Source of the DNA: an uncultured Clostridia bacterium
GTDB lineage: Bacteria > Bacillota > Clostridia > Christensenellales > Borkfalkiaceae
Length of the DNA: 5,248 nt
Reading direction: 5' to 3'
Assembly (NCBI GenBank): GCA_947630775.1
Contig: CANRIY010000114.1
Location: 1 to 5,248, forward strand
In this document: in pieces, positions 1-4,651 of the stretch
Numbering within the stretch: the stretch's first letter is position 1
Layout of the letters: each line of letters opens with the position of its first letter
Translations under genes and position numbers: made by a program
Notes under the pieces: generated by a model
Database searches by the model: none
Told to the model about the DNA's origin: nothing
What the model saw: the letters and a program-made list of their open reading frames with translations, nothing else

Positions 1-324
1 AAAGTCCTCGGTGTTGATATCGGGAGAAGCGACATATCTCGGCTCGCCGCCGCTCTCGCCCGTAAACGAGGGATCGAAGGCGATCGCAAGGAAGCCGCGC
101 TTTGCAAGTTCCTGCGCATACAGCCCCGACGACTGCTCCTTGACCGCGCCGAACGGCCCGCAGACCGCGATCGCGGGCAGCTTGCCCTTTGCGTCTTTCG
201 GCCGATATACGTCACAGGCGAGCGTGATCCCATAGCGGTTATGGAACGTCGCCTTTTCGTGATCCACTTTGTCGCTCTTTGGGAAAACTTTGTCCCAATC
301 GCTCGTCAAATTCAATTTTTCCAT
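1..324 (-). CDS. Alpha/beta hydrolase (dienelactone-hydrolase/YcjY-like), N-terminal part
   Basis: The reading frame starts at ATG 324-322 and stays open to the left edge, giving the first 108 residues of a protein that is about 300 residues long in this family. It begins MEKLNLTSDWDKVF. Around residues 53-66 comes an AIAVCGPFGAVKEQ-type strand and turn (the oxyanion-hole side), then LYAQELAKRGFLAIAFD and a GESGG turn. This is the usual first half of an alpha/beta hydrolase sheet in DLH/YcjY-like enzymes. The nucleophile elbow and the rest of the catalytic triad lie beyond the window, so activity cannot be judged. A strong AAGGAG (337-332) sits 7 bp before the ATG. The stop codon of the upstream flavoprotein gene (338-336) overlaps this SD, which suggests translational coupling. 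Probably cytoplasmic, since no signal peptide is visible; substrate unknown. The family call is fairly sure and the subfamily is not. Confidence 0.85.
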   Translation of the reverse strand, partial: MEKLNLTSDWDKVFPKSDKVDHEKATFHNRYGITLACDVYRPKDAKGKLPAIAVCGPFGAVKEQSSGLYAQELAKRGFLAIAFDPSFTGESGGEPRYVASPDINTEDF

Positions 325-331
325 GATCTAT

Positions 332-337
332 CTCCTT
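332..337 (-). promoter_or_regulatory. Ribosome binding site of the alpha/beta hydrolase, overlapping the upstream stop codon
   Basis: On the minus strand AAGGAG lies 7 bp before ATG 324. Its first two bases belong to the TAA stop (338-336) of the flavoprotein gene, so ribosomes ending there are placed directly on the next initiation site. Confidence 0.8.
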
Positions 338-959
338 ATCTGATAAAATTCGTCCGTGCGGAGTGCTCCGTTTGGGGCGCTACGATCCCCTCACGCTTCC
401 CCGCTTCGATACATTTCAGCATCCAAGCCATGTTTTTGCCGATGTTTCGCATCGTCTGCATGCCTTCGAGATCCTTTTTGACGTCCTCGGGCGTCCTGCC
501 GTGCACCATGTTCCAATAGGTGGAAGAGACGACGGGCATTTCGGTGATCCCGAGATATTTCCCGATCGCGTCGAGGCTGGCAGTCGTTCCCGCCCTTCTT
601 GCGGAAGCGATGACGGCGGCAGGCTTATGCGCAAAGTTTTCCCCGCCAGCGTAGAACATTCTGTCCATCACCGAGAGGATCCGCCCCGACGGGTGCGCGT
701 AGTAGACGGGCGTACCGAACACAAACCCGTCGGCGGACTTCGCCTTTTCGATCCATTCGTTGGCGGGGTCGTCCGAAAAGACGCACTTCCCCGTTTCTTC
801 ACAGCCGCCGCAAGCGATGCAGTCCTGAATAGGCTTGTTTCCGATCTGTAAGATCTCCGTTTCAATCCCCTCTTCATTCAGGACGCTTGCGATCTCCGAA
901 AGCGCCGTAAAAGTACAGCCCATCTTGCACGGACTTCCGTTGAATAATAAAACCTTCAT
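336..959 (-). CDS. NAD(P)H-dependent FMN reductase / iron-sulfur flavoprotein-like protein
   Basis: A 207-residue flavodoxin-fold protein. The N-terminus LLFNGSPCKMGCT (residues 4-16) is the FMN phosphate-binding loop of the NADPH-dependent FMN reductase family. GTPVYYAHPSGRILSVMDR (82-100) is the second flavin-contact loop and following helix. Cysteines 47, 50, 53 and 59 form C-X2-C-X2-C-X5-C, which fits the compact motif (C-X2-C-X2-C-X4-7-C) that binds a [4Fe-4S] cluster in archaeal and clostridial iron-sulfur flavoproteins (Isf). A cluster here is therefore plausible but not shown. Expected role: cytoplasmic electron transfer or reduction of quinones, peroxide/O2 or nitro compounds. The start ATG is preceded by AGGGGAG four bases upstream. 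It sits 38 bp after the aldo/keto reductase stop and 11 bp before the hydrolase start, so it is probably one operon with both. Confidence 0.9.
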   Translation of the reverse strand: MKVLLFNGSPCKMGCTFTALSEIASVLNEEGIETEILQIGNKPIQDCIACGGCEETGKCVFSDDPANEWIEKAKSADGFVFGTPVYYAHPSGRILSVMDRMFYAGGENFAHKPAAVIASARRAGTTASLDAIGKYLGITEMPVVSSTYWNMVHGRTPEDVKKDLEGMQTMRNIGKNMAWMLKCIEAGKREGIVAPQTEHSARTNFIR

Positions 960-974
960 TGTTCTCCCCTCATG

Positions 975-998
975 TTTTGATTGTCAAAATTTGATTGT
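975..998. repeat. Short AT-rich inverted and direct repeat between aldo/keto reductase and flavoprotein genes
   Basis: TTTGATTGT occurs at 976-984 and again at 990-998, a 14-bp period. The first copy is also part of an inverted repeat, TTTTGA-TTG-TCAAAA (975-989). The second copy overlaps the stop codon of the aldo/keto reductase. It may be a weak intercistronic hairpin or simply AT-rich spacer DNA. No function can be assigned. Confidence 0.35.
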
Positions 999-1840
999 TA
1001 CAGCCTCTCGTACTTCGGCTTGAATTTTGCAAGCGCCGCAAGGTGTTCCTCCGTGCGGTTGTAGTAGCGGACGCCCGTATTCAAGGTTGCGATCTCCGCC
1101 ATTTCGCTATCCGTCAGTTTGAAGTCGAAAATATTCAGATTATCTCTGATGTGCTCGATATTCTTGCTGCCGGGGATCACGACGAATCCCATCTGCGTGT
1201 GCCAACGAAGAATGATCTGCGCAGGCGTCTTTGCGTATTTCTCGCCGATCTTTCTGAATATCGGCTGTTCGATCAGAGATCTGTCGCCATGCCCGAGCGG
1301 ATACCATGACATCAAACGGACGCCGTACGGTTCGAGCGTCTTTCGGAGCTCTTCCTGCGTAAAATACGGGTGCGCTTCCGCTTGAACGAACTGGGGCGCG
1401 ATTTCCCACTTTGTCTTTAATTCCTCGATATATTTGCCCTCAAAGTTGGAAACGCCGATCGCCCGCGCTTTCCCCTCCCGATAGGCTTTCTCCAACAAGC
1501 GGTATCCCGCGAGCCAATTTCCCGCGGGTTGGTGGATGAAGAGAAGGTCGACATAGTCCACCCCGAGCCGCTCTAATGTCTCATCCACGGCGTTTGGATT
1601 TTCGTACTCGCTCGGCCAAAGTTTTGTAGAGAGGAAAACCTTCTCTCTCGGCACACCGCTCGCCTTGATCCCGCGTCCGCAAGCTCTCTCGTTGACATAT
1701 GCCGCCGCCGTGTCGACGCACTCATATCCCATTTTGAGGGCTTCCCGCACGCTCACTTCCGCATCTTTCGGTGCGATCGTATAAGTTCCGATTCCGATCA
1801 CGGGGCACGTTCCGCCGTGATTGAGTCTGAAATATTCCAT
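998..1840 (-). CDS. Aldo/keto reductase (2,5-diketo-D-gluconate reductase-like)
   Basis: A 280-residue NAD(P)H-dependent (beta/alpha)8-barrel oxidoreductase. The catalytic tetrad is visible as D43 and Y48 (VDTAAAYVNE), K73 (STKLWPSEY) and H103 (LLFIHQP). The GVSNF motif (129-133) and a C-terminal VIPGSKNIEHIRDN segment (221-234), which binds the 2'-phosphate side of NADPH, are also intact. These are the hallmarks of the DkgA/YvgN-like branch, which reduces small aldehydes and ketones such as methylglyoxal; the real substrate is unknown. I start at ATG 1840 because GGGAGG lies five bases upstream. An in-frame ATG at 1870 would add 10 residues (MMEKIGREDG) but has a GAGG only one base away and extends past the usual N-terminus. 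It lies 50 bp after the acetyltransferase and 38 bp before the flavoprotein gene, consistent with a shared transcript. Confidence 0.93.
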   Translation of the reverse strand: MEYFRLNHGGTCPVIGIGTYTIAPKDAEVSVREALKMGYECVDTAAAYVNERACGRGIKASGVPREKVFLSTKLWPSEYENPNAVDETLERLGVDYVDLLFIHQPAGNWLAGYRLLEKAYREGKARAIGVSNFEGKYIEELKTKWEIAPQFVQAEAHPYFTQEELRKTLEPYGVRLMSWYPLGHGDRSLIEQPIFRKIGEKYAKTPAQIILRWHTQMGFVVIPGSKNIEHIRDNLNIFDFKLTDSEMAEIATLNTGVRYYNRTEEHLAALAKFKPKYERL

Positions 1841-1844
1841 ACCG

Positions 1845-1850
1845 TCCTCC
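1845..1850 (-). promoter_or_regulatory. Ribosome binding site deciding the aldo/keto reductase start
   Basis: The minus-strand GGGAGG precedes ATG 1840 by about five bases and supports that start over the in-frame ATGs at 1870 and 1867. Confidence 0.7.
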
Positions 1851-1890
1851 CGACCGATTTTTTCCATCATACCTCATCCGAAGGGAAAAA

Positions 1891-2499
1891 TCAATCCCCT
1901 TCGCAATGATTTTCATCAGAATTACACGGGTTTTTCGCAATTTCTTTGACGATTTTTGCGGGAACGCCGACGGCGACGGTATAGGCGGGAATATCCTTCG
2001 TAACGACCGCGCCCGCCCCGACGACGGCCCCGTCCCCGATCGTGACCCCCGGCAAAATGGTGGCGTGCGCGCCGATCCAGACCCTGTTTCCGATCTTCAC
2101 GGGCGCGGGGAACATACTGCCGCGCTTTTCGGGATCCAAGTCATGGTTTAAGGTTGCAATCACCACTTGCTGGCCGATGAGGCAATCGTCGCCGATCTCG
2201 ATCCCGCCCTGATCCTGAAAACAACAGCCCGAATTGATAAAGACGCGCTTGCCGAGCGTGATATTCATCCCGTAATCGGTGGAAAAGGGCGGAAAGAGCC
2301 CGAACGTATCGTCCACCTCTTTCCCGATGAGCTCAAAGAAAAGTTTTCTGAGCTCTTCGGGCGTGTGGTATTTTCCGTTGATCTCCGCCGTAAGCCTCAA
2401 TGCCCTCTGCGACATTTCGTGCATAAAAAGGTGCGTTTCCGAGCCCGCCCCGATATACGCCCTTTTTGCCATTTTTTCCGAAAATTTTTCTTTGTCCAT
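1891..2499 (-). CDS. Sugar O-acetyltransferase, left-handed beta-helix (maltose/galactoside acetyltransferase family)
   Basis: A 202-residue acetyl-CoA-dependent O-acetyltransferase of the Maa/LacA/NodL type. Residues 1-60 form the helical N-terminal domain of the family (maltose acetyltransferase-like, with the sequence YHTPEELRKLFFELIG). From about residue 78 the hexapeptide repeats run through GMNITLGKRVFINSG, IEIGDDCLIG, VKIGNRVWIGAHATILPG and VTIGDGAVVGAGAVVTKDIP, ending in the typical VAVGVPAKIVKEI. H119 in NHDLDPEKR is the catalytic histidine position. The protein should be a cytoplasmic trimer acetylating a sugar or similar hydroxyl compound; the acceptor cannot be read from sequence. 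It is the first gene of the apparent four-gene set. GAGGGA lies directly upstream of the ATG with a rather short spacer. I could not find a convincing promoter in the 100 bp upstream. The C-terminal tail after residue 188 is hydrophilic and poorly conserved-looking. Confidence 0.92.
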   Translation of the reverse strand: MDKEKFSEKMAKRAYIGAGSETHLFMHEMSQRALRLTAEINGKYHTPEELRKLFFELIGKEVDDTFGLFPPFSTDYGMNITLGKRVFINSGCCFQDQGGIEIGDDCLIGQQVVIATLNHDLDPEKRGSMFPAPVKIGNRVWIGAHATILPGVTIGDGAVVGAGAVVTKDIPAYTVAVGVPAKIVKEIAKNPCNSDENHCEGD

Positions 2500-2525
2500 A
2501 TTCCCTCAATGAAATGCTCAATTAA

Positions 2526-2541
2526 GGCGCGTTTGCGCGCC
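2526..2541. other. GC-rich hairpin in the acetyltransferase leader
   Basis: GGCGCG-TTTG-CGCGCC is a perfect 6-bp stem with a 4-base loop. On the minus strand it is followed by TTAATT and lies 26 bp before the acetyltransferase ATG. It could be a weak second terminator behind the membrane-protein terminator, or a leader hairpin for the downstream operon. The short A/T stretch makes it a poor terminator by itself. Confidence 0.45.
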
Positions 2542-2559
2542 GAATGTCTTCTCCCTTCT

Positions 2560-2587
2560 ATGAGAAAGACCCGCGCGAGGCGGGTCT
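2560..2587 (-). terminator. Rho-independent terminator of the membrane-protein gene
   Basis: On the minus strand AGACCCGC (2587-2580), loop CTCGC and GCGGGTCT (2574-2567) make a perfect 8-bp GC-rich stem, followed by TTCTCAT (the run reads TCTTTCTC including the stem end). It begins 14 bp after the stop codon of the 2602-3246 gene, the normal place for an intrinsic terminator. The T-tract is broken by C residues, so some read-through into the acetyltransferase operon is possible. The other strand has no T-run. Confidence 0.78.
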
Positions 2588-2601
2588 GATAGGTTCACTT
2601 C

Positions 2602-3246
2602 TCAGAACGGGAGGAAAGGCGAAGCCGCATGGGCGATCGCGACGATGATCGTGATCAGCACAAAGATACCGCCGATGATGAGACCGCCGATCGAGAAGAT
2701 CTTCCCGCCCTCGTGCGTTTTGCCTTCGCGGCGCTTGCCGATGAACGAGAGAATCACGCCCGCGATCGGCATAAACAGCGAAAAGATAAACCCGAGAATG
2801 GCGATCTTGTTATAGGGAAGTTCGTCGTCCTCTTCGCCGCCGCTGAATACTTTTGTAAGGAGCACGAGAAGAATGGACGCCGCGATCGCCATGATCCAGA
2901 AGACAAGGCTCATCCAGAGCGCCATCTCCCAACCCTCGGTATTGTGGAGCCCCATGAGCGAGGTCGCCGTGACGCCGTCAAAGAGGAAATAGAGCACGGA
3001 ATACCCCGTTTTCACCTCTTCTTCCGCGGGATCGGTTGCCGCAGGGTCCGGATCCGCAGGCGCCGCGCTGAGAAGTTCGGCTTTCGTTTCATCGCCGACA
3101 ACTGTTTCGCAGACTTCGCCGTCGGAAGCCGCGGCGGCCTGTACCGTCCCCGCGCGGACTGCAAGAACCACGCAGAGCAGGAGCGTAAACGTGAGAAGAA
3201 GCGCCGTGACGGCGAAACTCTTCCGTTTGAAAATCACTTTTCGCAT
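2602..3246 (-). CDS. Small multi-pass membrane protein with acidic linker, DUF4190-like C-terminal hydrophobic pair; function unknown
   Basis: Not recognised as a named protein. The chosen 214-residue form starts at ATG 3246, four bases after GGGAGGG; an in-frame ATG at 3261 adds MREGS but lies inside a hairpin arm and has only a weak SD. The basic N-terminus (MRKVIFKRK) leads into a hydrophobic stretch at about 11-32 that ends in VQA, either a cleavable signal peptide or a signal anchor. Residues 40-80 are Ala/Asp/Glu/Pro-rich with no predicted fold. Clear membrane segments follow at about 112-132, 147-168 and 184-206. Between the first two is an acidic loop (GGEEDDELP), and between the last two a basic loop (GKRREGKTHEGGK). 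The segment FIFSLFMPIAGVILSFIGKR plus the last helix resembles the two-helix DUF4190-type domain. It has its own promoter and terminator, so is probably monocistronic. Membrane location is likely and the function is unknown. Confidence 0.8.
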   Translation of the reverse strand: MRKVIFKRKSFAVTALLLTFTLLLCVVLAVRAGTVQAAAASDGEVCETVVGDETKAELLSAAPADPDPAATDPAEEEVKTGYSVLYFLFDGVTATSLMGLHNTEGWEMALWMSLVFWIMAIAASILLVLLTKVFSGGEEDDELPYNKIAILGFIFSLFMPIAGVILSFIGKRREGKTHEGGKIFSIGGLIIGGIFVLITIIVAIAHAASPFLPF

Positions 3247-3257
3247 AGATCCCTCCC

Positions 3258-3276
3258 GCATTCCCGTAAAGAATGC
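3258..3276. other. 5' UTR hairpin abutting the SD of the membrane-protein gene
   Basis: GCATTC (3258-3263) and GAATGC (3271-3276) form a perfect 6-bp stem with a 7-base loop. On the transcript it ends immediately before the SD GGGAGGG (3257-3251), and it contains the alternative upstream ATG (3261). It may keep the SD single-stranded or stabilise the mRNA 5' end. It is modest in strength and could be chance. Confidence 0.4.
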
Positions 3277-3291
3277 TTTTTCAATAGTTTT

Positions 3292-3320
3292 ATAATATCA
3301 CATTCGCGCCGCAAAGTCAA
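3292..3320 (-). promoter_or_regulatory. Sigma-A/sigma-70 type promoter of the membrane-protein gene
   Basis: On the minus strand, -35 TTGACT (3320-3315), a 17-bp spacer and -10 TATTAT (3297-3292). TG is placed one base before the -10 (TGATATTAT, extended -10). Five of six bases match consensus in each hexamer and the spacing is ideal. Transcription should begin near 3285, giving a leader of about 40 nt before ATG 3246. Confidence 0.85.
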
Positions 3321-3367
3321 CAGATTGCCGCGGATCCGCGCAAATGACTTTTATAAAAGCGCAAATG
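3301..3367. promoter_or_regulatory. Candidate operator cluster: three copies of a 9-mer and two palindromes around the promoter
   Basis: GCGCAAATG occurs on the plus strand at 3338-3346 and 3359-3367, exactly 21 bp (two helical turns) apart. An inverted copy with one mismatch (GCGCGAATG on the minus strand, 3309-3301) lies in the promoter spacer between -35 and -10. A perfect 12-bp palindrome CGCGGATCCGCG (3329-3340) lies 8 bp upstream of the -35, and CTTTTATAAAAG (3348-3359) separates the two direct copies. The layout fits a regulator-binding region, but no known box is recognised. No terminator with a T-run is visible for the ferritin gene in this stretch. Confidence 0.4.
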
Positions 3368-3886
3368 TTACATTGCGGGTCCCGTAGCAGAGGGCGTATA
3401 GACCCTTGCCGCGAGTTCGCTGTTGAGCGCGTAGAGCCCCTTTGCGTCACTGCCGAAGAGCTTGTACTTCTTCACCATATCGTCCGCGTTCGTCTCCTCT
3501 TCGCCCTGTTCCTTGATGAACCAGTCGAGGAACTGCATCGTGCGGTAATCCTTCTTGCCCGCCGCTTCGTGATAAATTTCGGTAATCAGCGAAGTCACAT
3601 ACTGTTCGTGCTCGTAGCCCGCAAGCAGGGGGTCGAGATGGGAATGAAAACTCTTATCGGGCTTGGCGACCGATTCAAAGACGACGCGGTGGCCGTTGTT
3701 GATGAGATACCTGCGGATCATGAACGCATGGTCGCGCTCTTCCTGCGCCTGCACCTCATACCAGTGTGCGAAACCATCCAACCCCTCGTCCGCATAGTAG
3801 TTTGCAAAATCGAGGTAAAGATAGGCGGAGTAAAGTTCCTTGTTGATCTGCTCGTTGAGCATGGCTGCAATTTTTTCGTGTAACAT
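3368..3886 (-). CDS. ftnA: Non-heme bacterial ferritin (FtnA-type)
   Basis: A 172-residue four-helix-bundle iron-storage protein expected to form a 24-subunit cytoplasmic shell that oxidises Fe(II) and stores it as a ferric mineral. The ferroxidase ligands line up residue for residue with E. coli FtnA numbering. E17, E50 and H53 make site A; E94 and E130, with E50, make site B; Q127, E49, E126 and E129 cover the third site; and Y24 is present. The opening MLHEKIAAMLNEQINKELYSAYLY and the QAQEERDHA motif are typical. There is no haem-binding Met of bacterioferritin at position 52 (D52). The last residues (YTPSATGPAM) form a short extra tail. The start is supported by AAGGAG eight bases upstream. 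It lies only 32 bp after the V-type ATP synthase subunit D stop, with no terminator and no clear promoter between them, so co-transcription is possible. Confidence 0.95.
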   Translation of the reverse strand: MLHEKIAAMLNEQINKELYSAYLYLDFANYYADEGLDGFAHWYEVQAQEERDHAFMIRRYLINNGHRVVFESVAKPDKSFHSHLDPLLAGYEHEQYVTSLITEIYHEAAGKKDYRTMQFLDWFIKEQGEEETNADDMVKKYKLFGSDAKGLYALNSELAARVYTPSATGPAM

Positions 3887-3918
3887 AATTCTATCTCCTT
3901 TATAAATTTTCGAACAAC

Positions 3919-4545
3919 TTAAAACGCAGAATTTCCCTTGACTTTCATGAGCCGTACAACCGCGGCGCGCTCGTTTTCGTCGAGCTTGTCGCGGATGTAC
4001 TTGATCGTCTCCTCGAGCTGGGGGATCATCACATATTCGAGGGCGTTGACGCGGCGTTTGTTGCGCTCGATCTCGTCCGCGAGGAGGCGCACCGCCTTTT
4101 CGACCTCTGCAAGCCGTATGAGCGTGGGAAGCAGTGCGGAGACCTTCCGCACCGAATCGTCCGCTTCGCTCGTGATCTCGGAAAAGGCATACGGCAGGCG
4201 GGTGGAACGCTCCCCTTCGGAAAGTGTCACATGCGGCACGTCGACCCCCATGATGCTCTCCGTCTCGCAGACGGCTTCCACGGAGACGGTGGGCATGGAG
4301 AACGCCGTCTCCTGCGTATAGGCGGGCGAGAGAGAGCCCGCGACGGCGACGCTCTTCATCGTATCCGAAAGCCCCGCCTCCACTTCGTCCCTTAAAGCCT
4401 TATCCTGCCGCAGAAGCACGGTAAAGCGGCGCACCATTTCATCTGCCTTGTCTTTGAGGAGCTTATGCCCCCTGACGGCGGTGGTGAGGCGCGCTTTGAG
4501 CTTTTTCAGCTCCATGCGTGTGGGATTTACATTGAGTCTTGCCAT
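3919..4545 (-). CDS. atpD: V/A-type ATP synthase subunit D
   Basis: A 208-residue central rotor-stalk subunit of the V/A-type ATPase, which couples catalysis in the A3B3 head to rotation of the membrane ring. The N-terminus NVNPTRMELKKLKARL, followed by RGHKLLKDKADEMVRRF (residues about 25-41), is the family signature. The C-terminal helix carries ERNKRRVNALEYVMIPQLEETI (about 160-181) and then DENERAAVVRLMKVK. Both ends should pair as the long antiparallel coiled coil inside the head, with the beta-rich middle region (about 75-125) projecting. Length is normal and nothing is broken. The ATG at 4545 is the only plausible start, since an in-frame stop lies 15 bp further upstream. It has no SD: the 15 bases before it read AATTATCGAATCACC. 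The leader is full of palindromes and G-runs. It follows subunit B, as in standard A-B-D gene order. In V-type nomenclature this gene is also called ntpD. Confidence 0.96.
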   Translation of the reverse strand: MARLNVNPTRMELKKLKARLTTAVRGHKLLKDKADEMVRRFTVLLRQDKALRDEVEAGLSDTMKSVAVAGSLSPAYTQETAFSMPTVSVEAVCETESIMGVDVPHVTLSEGERSTRLPYAFSEITSEADDSVRKVSALLPTLIRLAEVEKAVRLLADEIERNKRRVNALEYVMIPQLEETIKYIRDKLDENERAAVVRLMKVKGNSAF

Positions 4546-4571
4546 GGTGATTCGATAATTTTATGAGCGGA

Positions 4572-4593
4572 CCCCCTCCCCTACCCCTCCCCC
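4572..4593 (-). promoter_or_regulatory. Putative G-quadruplex motif in the leader of the subunit D gene
   Basis: On the coding (minus) strand four G-runs of 5, 4, 4 and 5 are separated by A, TA and A, a canonical tight-loop quadruplex pattern. It lies 26 nt upstream of the subunit D ATG, so it would be in the mRNA. The 5-G run and the adjacent 4-G run are also needed for the hairpin at 4585-4609, making the two structures mutually exclusive. The sequence pattern is certain; folding and function are inferred. Confidence 0.5.
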
Positions 4594-4609
4594 TGACGCA
4601 GGGGGAGGG
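4585..4609. other. 11-bp stem hairpin in the B-D intergenic region
   Basis: CCCTCCCCCTG and CAGGGGGAGGG pair perfectly around the 3-base loop ACG (CGT on the transcript). On the minus strand it is followed by GGGTAGGGGAGG rather than a T-run, so it is not an intrinsic terminator. It may protect the 3' end of processed subunit B mRNA, or simply be part of the repeat. Confidence 0.6.
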
Positions 4610-4631
4610 CAAGTAAGGAGCACGCGTGCCA

Positions 4632-4651
4632 CCTTCCCCTCGAGGGGAAGG
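4632..4651. other. 20-bp perfect palindrome in the B-D intergenic region
   Basis: CCTTCCCCTC is followed directly by its reverse complement GAGGGGAAGG, centred on an XhoI-type CTCGAG. There is no T-run on either side, so it is not a classic terminator. It is probably a structural unit of the dispersed repeat. Confidence 0.6.

Noticed and set aside
363..851. Long open frame on the plus strand (162 codons) opposite the flavoprotein gene
   Set aside because: It is the antisense of a well-conserved gene. The product is Arg/His/Asp-rich, has no family resemblance, and its openness is explained by the GC-rich codon use of the real gene.
956..973. Mini-ORF ATG-AGG-GGA-GAA-CAA-TGA overlapping the flavoprotein start
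   Set aside because: It consists of the SD sequence itself read as codons and has no SD of its own, so it is most likely chance.
1838..1870. Longer aldo/keto reductase form starting at 1870
   Set aside because: Its SD is too close to the ATG. The internal ATG at 1840 has GGGAGG at correct spacing and matches the usual family N-terminus.
1879..1903. Inverted repeat CGAAGGG / CCCTTCG around the acetyltransferase stop codon
   Set aside because: A 7-bp stem with an 11-base loop and no T-run. It is too weak to call a terminator, and the adjacent genes look co-transcribed.
3329..3340. CGCGGATCCGCG palindrome as a ferritin terminator
   Set aside because: As a hairpin it has only a 4-bp stem with loop GATC and no T-run after it. 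An operator or chance palindrome is more likely.
2629..3387. 252-codon plus-strand open frame opposite the membrane protein
   Set aside because: The product is highly charged and low-complexity, runs through the real promoter, and lies antisense to a gene with its own promoter, SD and terminator.
3344..3883. 179-codon plus-strand open frame opposite ferritin
   Set aside because: It is a shadow of the ferritin gene, whose ferroxidase residues are all intact on the minus strand.
4585..4651. The two strong hairpins as rho-independent terminators of subunit B
   Set aside because: Neither is followed by a T-run on the minus strand, and termination there would cut subunit D off from its operon.
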